DNA of 64,000 nucleotides. It comes from Bacillus timonensis. GTDB taxonomy: Bacteria; Bacillota; Bacilli; Bacillales; Bacillaceae_L. The DNA is taken from contig NZ_HE610987.1 in the NCBI RefSeq assembly GCF_000285535.1, positions 491,775 to 555,774 of the forward strand, in the 5' to 3' direction. Numbering within the stretch: position 1 is the first letter of the stretch; each line of letters begins with the position of its first letter. The notes below the pieces were generated by a model, which did not search any database, had not been told where the DNA came from, and worked only from the letters and a program-made list of their open reading frames with translations. Of the stretch, positions 58,356 to 64,000 are shown one piece after another. The position numbers and the translations under genes are program-made.

Positions 58356-60059
58356 CTAAAATGCGCCAGATCCACCGCCACCGCCACCGGTTCCTCCACC
58401 GCTACTTGAACTGCTGCTACCGGTTCCAATAGATTCATTGGCAAATTGAAAATGAGCAGAAGCTTCTGGCCCCACGTTCCCAAAGGAATAAACCGAATAC
58501 GGGTAAAAGTAGGTACTTTCGTTGTAGTTAGGTTTGTAAAGTGCGGATAGTAAATCCTCGTTCTGTTTCTTCATTTCCTTATCGCCAATTCCTAGTCCGT
58601 AAATATAGGCACGCATTTGGTCATCTTCTGACCACTTTTTCCATTCATCCGGTGTAAGGACTTTATACCGTTTTTTAAACAGTAACCACTCGTGGTAAAT
58701 CTTTAAGCCTTCCATATTTTTCGGGCGGTAGGAAATCACGTATATAATGATTCCTCCAAATAAAATCAAATTTAAAACAAACCATCCAAACAAGTCATAC
58801 ATTGGAAACAGGAATAAAAACGGCACTAACACAATGCTAATTAATCCAAAAAACAATTTGAATTTTGATTTATCCTCATAAAGCTGGCGTTCCTTTACTT
58901 CATTTCGGACTGCTTCTCCCCATTTCATTTGGAAACTTGAGTATTTACCAGAGTTCTTCTTATTTTTCGAATATGCCTTCAGGTCTGAAAAACCAAACTC
59001 ACCGTTTTGACCAATTTTTTTAAATAACCACTCGATTAAAATACTCTCATGTGGTAAAGCTCCTGCCTGATTCACGAGCTGGAACCTTTCATCCGATACC
59101 TGCCTCACCATCTTCTTTCTCACTAAATCCAATAATGCTGCAGCCATTGACTGCCCCTGTGGAAGATAGTTATGGTTTGTAAAGGAAATTGTTGCTGGTA
59201 GACTAAGCTCTTGCTTAGGAAGGTAGCCAGGATTCTGCATTTCGCTTGTTACTGCCGCTAGCCTTGCTTTTCCTTCAAATCGATTTCGAATAATGATCAC
59301 GAAAAAGAGTAACGCGAATATCGGAACTATCACTATTGCAACCTTTGAGAGAGTTTCTTTTGTCTCTGCTTTTTCCTGTGCTTTTGCAAATAGCTCGTTT
59401 TTATCTTTTACAATTTCCTCTTTCATTGGCTTATCGCTTGTTACAAAAGTGGCTCCTGAAAACAGACTAACATCATATGCAATGCGAATATCTCCGTTTG
59501 TTTCGCTTGGTACTTCCCCAAACTGATAAACAACTGAACCATCTGACTGTACAGTCTCTTTTTGAAATGCCTCATCATACCCAAACGCAATTACATCACT
59601 ACTTGTTGGTTGAGGTGGATGAACCGTGATAACGAGATTTTCATAGGTTGACTCGTTCCGGTTATCAAAAAACGGCCAATAAAATTGCGCGACATCCTGA
59701 TAGATTTCAATACCATTTTCAATTTTGTAGGAGAGTGTAACTGCAATTGTCTCGTCCTCCCCCTTGCGATGGATTTTATACAGGTCATCTTCCCTTTCTA
59801 CTCGTAGCTTTTCACCATTTTCAGTAGCGGAAAAGTCCTTAATTGAACTCCCCTTCTTCGGAATGACTGTCCTAGTGATTCCGTTAAACTCTCCATCAAA
59901 TTCATATGTATGGGTTTCAGTTACGTAAACAGTACCGTCATTTTGCAGATGTGCGTCTATCTTCACATCATTAATCCAATAGTCCACTGCAAATCCTTGA
60001 ATTGGAAAGATAAATAATAATGCTAGTAAAAAAATGAAGCCACCAAATTTCGCTCGCAT
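58356..60059 (-). CDS. DUF2207-domain membrane protein
   Basis: A 567-residue protein. Signal-like helix 1-22 (FIFLLALLFIFPIQGFA); extracytoplasmic DUF2207 domain about 25-215 with YWINDVKIDAHLQNDGTVYVTE; a helix at about 245-263; a cytoplasmic part; two helices near 400-440; a further cytoplasmic part; and a tail of Ser then Gly (about 545-567). Ribosome site AGGAGGG. The family is widespread and uncharacterised. The Gly/Ser tail resembles the one on TPM/YgcG-like proteins. No link to the xylan cluster is evident. Confidence 0.85.
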   Translation of the reverse strand: MRAKFGGFIFLLALLFIFPIQGFAVDYWINDVKIDAHLQNDGTVYVTETHTYEFDGEFNGITRTVIPKKGSSIKDFSATENGEKLRVEREDDLYKIHRKGEDETIAVTLSYKIENGIEIYQDVAQFYWPFFDNRNESTYENLVITVHPPQPTSSDVIAFGYDEAFQKETVQSDGSVVYQFGEVPSETNGDIRIAYDVSLFSGATFVTSDKPMKEEIVKDKNELFAKAQEKAETKETLSKVAIVIVPIFALLFFVIIIRNRFEGKARLAAVTSEMQNPGYLPKQELSLPATISFTNHNYLPQGQSMAAALLDLVRKKMVRQVSDERFQLVNQAGALPHESILIEWLFKKIGQNGEFGFSDLKAYSKNKKNSGKYSSFQMKWGEAVRNEVKERQLYEDKSKFKLFFGLISIVLVPFLFLFPMYDLFGWFVLNLILFGGIIIYVISYRPKNMEGLKIYHEWLLFKKRYKVLTPDEWKKWSEDDQMRAYIYGLGIGDKEMKKQNEDLLSALYKPNYNESTYFYPYSVYSFGNVGPEASAHFQFANESIGTGSSSSSSGGGTGGGGGGSGAF

Positions 60060-60156
60060 ACCGTTCCCTCCTGTCTTATTTATTAATACGAATAAACACC
60101 TAATCAGGTTTCAAACTTAACAAAATGGTATACTAATTGAAAAAAGGAGTTCACAA

Positions 60157-60945
60157 ATGCCTGATATAAAAATTGTCTTTCTCGACATAGATGGAACGAT
60201 TTTACGACCAGACGATACGATTGAACAATCTACTAAAAAAGCTGTTACTCAGCTGCAACAAAAGGGAATTGAAGTGTTTCTTGCAACTGGTAGACCACTT
60301 CATGAAATTACGGATATTGGAGATGAACTCTCCATTTCGTCTTATATTGCATATAACGGGGCATTTGCTACCCATCAAAGTAACACGCTCTTTCATGAAC
60401 CACTTTCAGATAACTTAGTTGAAAATCTATTAAAAACAAGTAAAGAAAACCATTTCGATATTGTTCTCTATTCACGAAATAAAAATATCTTTACTAGCAT
60501 GGAACCTAAAATCGTAAAAGAATTCATAAAAACCTTTCATTTAAGGAAAAATGCAATTTATGATGATACCAAAAAAGAAGAAATCCTGGGAGCAACCATT
60601 ATTACCACTGAAGAACATGCCGAGAAAAAATTTAATTATATCGATGAAATCCATCTCTCCTCTGTAAATGTGGAAGGGATGAAAAACTGTCGCGATGTGA
60701 TTCGGGGCAAGGTGAATAAAGGCGTGGCAGTTAAAGCCGTGTTAGATGCCCTCCATATTCCACCAGAACAAGCAGCCGCCTTTGGAGATGGAATGAATGA
60801 TAAAGAAATGCTGTCAGCGGTTGGGGCAGGATTCGCAATGGGTAATGCAAATCCTGATTTATTTCCCTACGCAAAATTCAAAACGACAGATGTCGAGAAT
60901 TCCGGAGTGTACAACGGTCTAAAATCGGTTGATTTGGTGAAGTAA
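60157..60945 (+). CDS. Cof-type HAD-superfamily phosphatase
   Basis: A 262-residue HAD hydrolase of the Cof/YkrA type. Motif I FLDIDGTILRPDD carries both catalytic Asp residues, motif II is FLATGR, and motif IV is FGDGMNDKEMLSAVG near residue 210. A C2 cap lies between about 85 and 185. Family members dephosphorylate sugar phosphates, FMN or pyridoxal phosphate. Substrate unknown. It is monocistronic. Confidence 0.9.
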   Translation: MPDIKIVFLDIDGTILRPDDTIEQSTKKAVTQLQQKGIEVFLATGRPLHEITDIGDELSISSYIAYNGAFATHQSNTLFHEPLSDNLVENLLKTSKENHFDIVLYSRNKNIFTSMEPKIVKEFIKTFHLRKNAIYDDTKKEEILGATIITTEEHAEKKFNYIDEIHLSSVNVEGMKNCRDVIRGKVNKGVAVKAVLDALHIPPEQAAAFGDGMNDKEMLSAVGAGFAMGNANPDLFPYAKFKTTDVENSGVYNGLKSVDLVK

Positions 60946-60948
60946 AGA

Positions 60949-60974
60949 AAAAGAGCTTGGTCTTTCAAGCTCTT
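60949..60974. terminator. Bidirectional terminator
   Basis: AAAGAGCTTG and CAAGCTCTTT pair around GTCTTT. It serves the HAD gene and the converging small gene. Confidence 0.85.
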
Positions 60975-60975
60975 T

Positions 60976-61305
60976 TTATTTTGTAATTGTATGGGATGAA
61001 AGAATTTCTCCGTCGTCAATCGCATCAAATACTTCAAAGAATCGATAAGTCGGTTTTTCGTTTGTGTAATTCTGTAACAATTCTTCTAGTTTTGGAAAGA
61101 TTACCTTATTGGCTGCCTCAGCATCTTGCTTTGTATCCCAATAGTTTATAGCCCTATATTCTCCAGTGGAATCATCAAAAAAATAGACATTCCCTCTAAA
61201 TCCCGTTAGGCCTCTACTTATTCGATCAAATTCTTTTGTAAGCTTCTCAGCGACTAATCTCTGTCCATTCCCTAATGTATATTGAACTAGCCTTGCATGG
61301 TACAT
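60976..61305 (-). CDS. Small dimeric alpha/beta-barrel protein, unknown
   Basis: A 109-residue protein with the layout of a ferredoxin-like dimeric barrel (antibiotic-biosynthesis monooxygenase-like): RLVQYTLGNGQRLVAEKL, GFRGNVYFFDDSTGEYRAI and WDTKQDAEAANKVIFPKLEELL. The start is ATG 61305 after GGAGGG; the frame extends 13 codons further without support. The fold call is from pattern only and no activity is implied. Confidence 0.65.
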   Translation of the reverse strand: MYHARLVQYTLGNGQRLVAEKLTKEFDRISRGLTGFRGNVYFFDDSTGEYRAINYWDTKQDAEAANKVIFPKLEELLQNYTNEKPTYRFFEVFDAIDDGEILSSHTITK

Positions 61306-61489
61306 CTGTAACCCTCCAGTTACTTTTTTTGAATTTCTGGACATTCATAACAGATTATGTTCGGTGGGCTAGTTTGGTTCCAACCAAAGGCATTGGTGTA
61401 TTTGCCCCCATCTATCAAGTTCTACTGCTGACTGCCTTCTTACTTTAATCTTTTTGTAGGTTAGACAAACATTTCATCGAATCATGTAG

Positions 61490-61612
61490 TCATTCATAAA
61501 CAAATTTAAATAATGTTTGACAATAAACAAACAAAATAATAATATGTTTGTAATAACATAAACATATATAATATTTGTTTGTTCAATTTTACTATTTGAA
61601 TGGATGTGTTTG
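61490..61612 (+). promoter_or_regulatory. Repeated TGTTTG/CAAACA motifs before the DUF2087 gene
   Basis: Within about 120 bp there are TGTTTG, AACAAACA, TATGTTTG, ATAAACATA and TTTGTTTGTTC. TATAAT (61567-61572) lies among them and is a likely -10. Clustered inverted half-sites next to a regulator gene suggest autoregulation. The rest of 61345-61490 shows no gene. Confidence 0.4.
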
Positions 61613-61616
61613 AACA

Positions 61617-62371
61617 GTGGATATATCAGAAAATTTTTGGAATTCCTCATTAGAGGAACTTAAACAAGGTTACATTCAAGAGCACGATTCGTATATATGC
61701 CTTTTATGTGGTAAGAAAGTAGAAAAAGGGGTTGTATACCCTCAAGAAGGAGTCCTTTATGAAGCTGAAAGGTATATGCGTATTCATATCGAAGGCACCC
61801 ATCAATCCGTATTTGATTATTTAATTGGGCTTGATAAAAAGCTAACTGGGCTTACTGATCATCAGAATCTTTTACTTCGCCTCTTTTACCAAGGTAAAAG
61901 TGATAAGGAGGTTCAAGCTAAGATGGGCATTGGCAGTACCTCTACGATAAGACATCATCGTTTTGCCTTGAAAGAAAAGAACGACAAGCTAAGGCTTTTT
62001 TAGCTATTATGGAGCTATTAAAAGAAAGAGACCAATATGCACCAGCATTTGTGCCACCACATAACACGGCAACAATGGTTGATGATCGATATGCTGTAAC
62101 AGAAGGGGAACAACAAGAAATCATTCACAAGTTTTTACCAGATGGGGTAAATGGTCGATTAAAAAAATTCCCTCCTAAAGAAAAACAAAGACTGATTGTT
62201 CTTCGGGAATTGACAAAACTCTTCAACAGCAACACCACTTACACAGAAAAAGAAATCAATCAGATTTTAGAAAAAGTGCATGATGATTATGTGTTGATTC
62301 GAAGATATTTAATTAGTTATGGGTTTTTAGAAAGAAAGCCTGATGGTAGCCAATATTGGCTGAAACAATAA
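61617..62371 (+). pseudogene. DUF2087-type transcriptional regulator interrupted by a frameshift
   Basis: Two adjoining frames together encode one protein of about 250 residues. The first (61617-62003, GTG start) has a Cys pair YICLLCGKKVEKG near residue 25 and a LuxR-like helix-turn-helix (LTDHQNLLLRLFYQGKSDKEV, then MGIGSTSTIRHHRFALKEK). The second frame continues ERQAKAFLAIMELLKERDQY and has a DUF2087 domain (FLPDGVNGRLKKFPPKEKQR to SQYWLKQ). The change is to the -1 frame in AAAGAAAAGAAC near 61977-61985; one added base restores ALKEKERQAKAF. It is either a recent mutation or a sequencing error. An internal ATG at 62009 could give a separate C-terminal domain. Confidence 0.8.
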
Positions 62372-62391
62372 TATGGGAGTGGGGGTCTACA

Positions 62392-62754
62392 ATGGATCGA
62401 AAAAAAGAGTTGAAACAACAATATAAAGAAACACCGGTTGAAGCAGGTGTTTACCAAATTAAAAATACTCAAAACGGAAAACTTTTCATCGGAAGCACTA
62501 GAAACTTTAAAACATTAAACGGGTTAAAATTCAGTTTAAGTTCAGGTACAGCCTCACCTATTAATAAGGAACTTCAAGAAGATTGGAGTCATTATGGGGC
62601 AAGTGAATTCAGCATAAATATTTTAGAAAAACTTAAAAAGAAAGATGACCCTTATTTTAATGAAAAAGAGGCATTGCAAGCACTTGAAAATAAATGGTTA
62701 GAAGAGCTCCAACCATATGGAGAACAAGGTTACAACAAGAAAAAACATCGTTAA
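62392..62754 (+). CDS. GIY-YIG nuclease-family protein
   Basis: A 120-residue protein with GVYQIKNTQNGKLFIGSTRNFKTL near residue 20. This is the GIY-YIG core in variant form: GVY for GIY and LFIGST for YIG. The conserved Arg follows, and Glu and Asn residues appear later, ending EQGYNKKKHR. The start is ATG 62392 after GGGAGTGGGGG. Such short proteins are frequent in Bacillus; the cellular DNA target is unknown. It lies 20 bp after the frameshifted regulator gene on the same strand, so they are probably co-transcribed. Confidence 0.85.
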   Translation: MDRKKELKQQYKETPVEAGVYQIKNTQNGKLFIGSTRNFKTLNGLKFSLSSGTASPINKELQEDWSHYGASEFSINILEKLKKKDDPYFNEKEALQALENKWLEELQPYGEQGYNKKKHR

Positions 62755-62770
62755 TTTATGGTTTGCAGTA

Positions 62771-62807
62771 ATAAAAGGGTGGACAGTGAGACTGTCCCAC
62801 CTTTTAT
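62771..62807. terminator. Bidirectional terminator
   Basis: ATAAAAGGGTGGACAG pairs with CTGTCCCACCTTTTAT (one bulge). It serves the GIY-YIG and YbaK-type genes. Confidence 0.88.
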
Positions 62808-63316
62808 TCGTTATGTACCGCAACCTTATCCTCGGTTTCTTCAATTTGCCAACCTTTGCAGACATCCACCCAACCCTTTGCCTCGGAAAATTGGAATAGC
62901 TCATCACAAGTTAATTCAATTGCAGAATTGATACTGCCGCAAGCTGGAAACACAGTTGTAAAACGCTTCATAGACTCATCTAGATACACATCCAGATTAT
63001 TTGCCAAACCAAATGGGCAAACACCGCCAATCACATGTCCCGTTTGTTCAACAACCTCTTCTGCTGGAAGCATTCTTGCTTTTAAGCCAAAAGTATGACG
63101 GAACTTTTTATTATCAATTTTTGCATCGCCCGCAGCCACAACTAAAATTGCAGACTCCCCTTCCCCACGAAAAGAAAGTGTCTTAGCAATTCGCTCTGGA
63201 GCAACACCAATTGTTTCGGCAGCCTGGTCGACCGTTGCACTTACTGTTTCAAACTCCATAATATCCTTTTCGCGATTCCATCTTTTAAAATGTTCTTTCA
63301 CACTTTCAAGTGACAT
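62804..63316 (-). CDS. YbaK/EbsC-family aminoacyl-tRNA deacylase
   Basis: A 170-residue YbaK-type domain protein: SATVDQAAETIGVAPERIAKTLSF near residue 25, a conserved Lys in GDAKIDNKKFRH, the Gly block GHVIGGVCPFGLANN near residue 90 and VFPACGSINSAIELT. The family hydrolyses mischarged Cys-tRNA or Pro-tRNA in trans. The start is ATG 63316, nine bases after GGAAGG; an ATG at 63325 directly abuts the ribosome site. It is monocistronic. Confidence 0.88.
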   Translation of the reverse strand: MSLESVKEHFKRWNREKDIMEFETVSATVDQAAETIGVAPERIAKTLSFRGEGESAILVVAAGDAKIDNKKFRHTFGLKARMLPAEEVVEQTGHVIGGVCPFGLANNLDVYLDESMKRFTTVFPACGSINSAIELTCDELFQFSEAKGWVDVCKGWQIEETEDKVAVHNE

Positions 63317-63599
63317 TTTATTCATCCTTCCTTTGAGGTTTATTCTCTTAATTTAACATAACATTTTAAAAAATCATAAAAATGTACTCATGCTTTTCAA
63401 TGAGAACAGTCGGTTCATACTTTTACACTTATTGACAAAAACTTGTGAATTAATACTTAATTTACAAAACATTAACGTTGTTACATTAAATTATTAATAG
63501 GAGACTGATAATCTATTTATAGGCAATTGGTATTATTTTTCTTTTCCTATTTAGGATTTGTATATAGAAAAATTAATAGTATAGGAGATGGGCTTTTAA

Positions 63600-64000
63600 A
63601 TGGAAATTGTGATAGGAGAAATAGCGAAAGAGAGTTTCATTGTGTCTCCTTCAACAAAATGTGAGGAAGTGTACTCAATCTTCGAAAGAGAGTCTGCCAT
63701 TGAGGGAGTAGTTGTATGCTCGGACCGACAACAACCGGTAGGACTCGTAATGAAAACCCATTTTTTTCAAAGGCTCTCTATCAAGTATGGGTTTGACCTT
63801 TTTATGAAACGAACGATTGATCTCGTAATGGACCAAGAAATTTTAATTGTGGATTATAGTTTAGCTTTAACGGAAGTAAGTTCTCTTGCAATGAGTAGGA
63901 AATTAGAGCATTTATATGATGTCGTAATCGTAACAAAGGAAAATACCTTATTTGGAACCGTTAGCATTCGCGAACTAATTATGAAGCTTGCAGAGATTCA
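63600..64000 (+). CDS. CBS-domain protein, N-terminal part (cut by window end)
   Basis: An open frame starts at ATG 63600 and runs off the window with no stop (133 codons). It reads MEIVIGEIAKESFIVSPST, then IFERESAIEGVVVCSD and QPVGLVMKTHFFQRLS, then DQEILIVDYSLALTEVSSLA and ENTLFGTVSIRELIMKLAE, a pair of CBS-like repeats. In Bacillus such a start commonly precedes a GGDEF diguanylate cyclase domain, but that part is outside the window. A TAGGAG ribosome site lies 12 bases upstream. Confidence 0.75.
   Translation, partial: MEIVIGEIAKESFIVSPSTKCEEVYSIFERESAIEGVVVCSDRQQPVGLVMKTHFFQRLSIKYGFDLFMKRTIDLVMDQEILIVDYSLALTEVSSLAMSRKLEHLYDVVIVTKENTLFGTVSIRELIMKLAEI

Noticed and set aside
61970-61990. 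Programmed -1 frameshift in the DUF2087 regulator
   Set aside because: The A-rich stretch does not form a proper X-XXY-YYZ slippery heptamer in frame, and I see no stimulatory stem just after it. A base deletion or sequencing error is simpler.

Overview
The window comes from a low-GC Gram-positive of the Bacillaceae (Bacillus, Neobacillus or a near relative; species not resolvable from the sequence). Evidence: strong AGGAGG-type ribosome sites, frequent TTG and GTG starts, catabolite-response (cre) boxes of the CcpA type, ROK-type XylR repressors with Bacillus-type operators, a preQ1-I riboswitch before queF, a CwlO-like cell-wall hydrolase, and YesL/LplB/YtcP-type sugar ABC parts.

Layout. 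(1) 1-6.4 kb: a hairpin repeat array, transaldolase and transketolase, a first ROK repressor, and a GPH-family sugar symporter whose promoter-operator region is present twice in tandem. (2) 6.5-30.5 kb: ordinary chromosomal genes: a three-gene ABC-2 exporter, a coiled-coil membrane protein, a broken subtilase, an HD hydrolase, a polar amino-acid ABC importer, a multi-hairpin structured region, an orphan pair of oligopeptide-type permeases, small membrane proteins, an acetate/succinate CoA-transferase with a LytTR regulator, DinB, an AbrB-type membrane protein and thioesterase flanked by paired palindromes, CwlO, an MFS exporter, an ATP-grasp protein, queF with its riboswitch, CoA-disulfide reductase and glutamate dehydrogenase. 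(3) 30.5-30.8 kb: a second array of 52-bp hairpin repeats. (4) 30.8-58.2 kb: a large cluster for using glucuronoarabinoxylan fragments. (5) 58.2-64 kb: a DUF2207 protein, an HAD phosphatase, a frameshifted DUF2087 regulator, a GIY-YIG protein, a YbaK deacylase and the start of a CBS-domain protein.

How the xylan cluster works (inference from families). An LplB/YtcP/lipoprotein ABC importer without its own ATPase imports aldouronates and xylo-oligosaccharides. Enzymes without signal peptides (GH67 and GH115 glucuronidases, GH10, GH43, GH51, GH2, an SGNH esterase) dismantle them inside the cell. Glucuronate goes through a mannonate oxidoreductase, UxuA, KdgK and KdgA to pyruvate and glyceraldehyde-3-phosphate. 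Xylose and arabinose carbon enters the pentose phosphate pathway, whose tal and tkt lie at the other end of the window; tkt carries a ROK-type operator. UxaC, XylA, XylB and the ABC ATPase are not in this window.

Two ROK repressors and two operator geometries (TTAGTT-N13-AACTAA near the second ROK gene and the xylan cluster; TTAATTTGTT-N9-AACAAATTAA near the first ROK gene, tkt and the symporter) suggest two parallel, separately wired pentose circuits, both overlaid by cre boxes.
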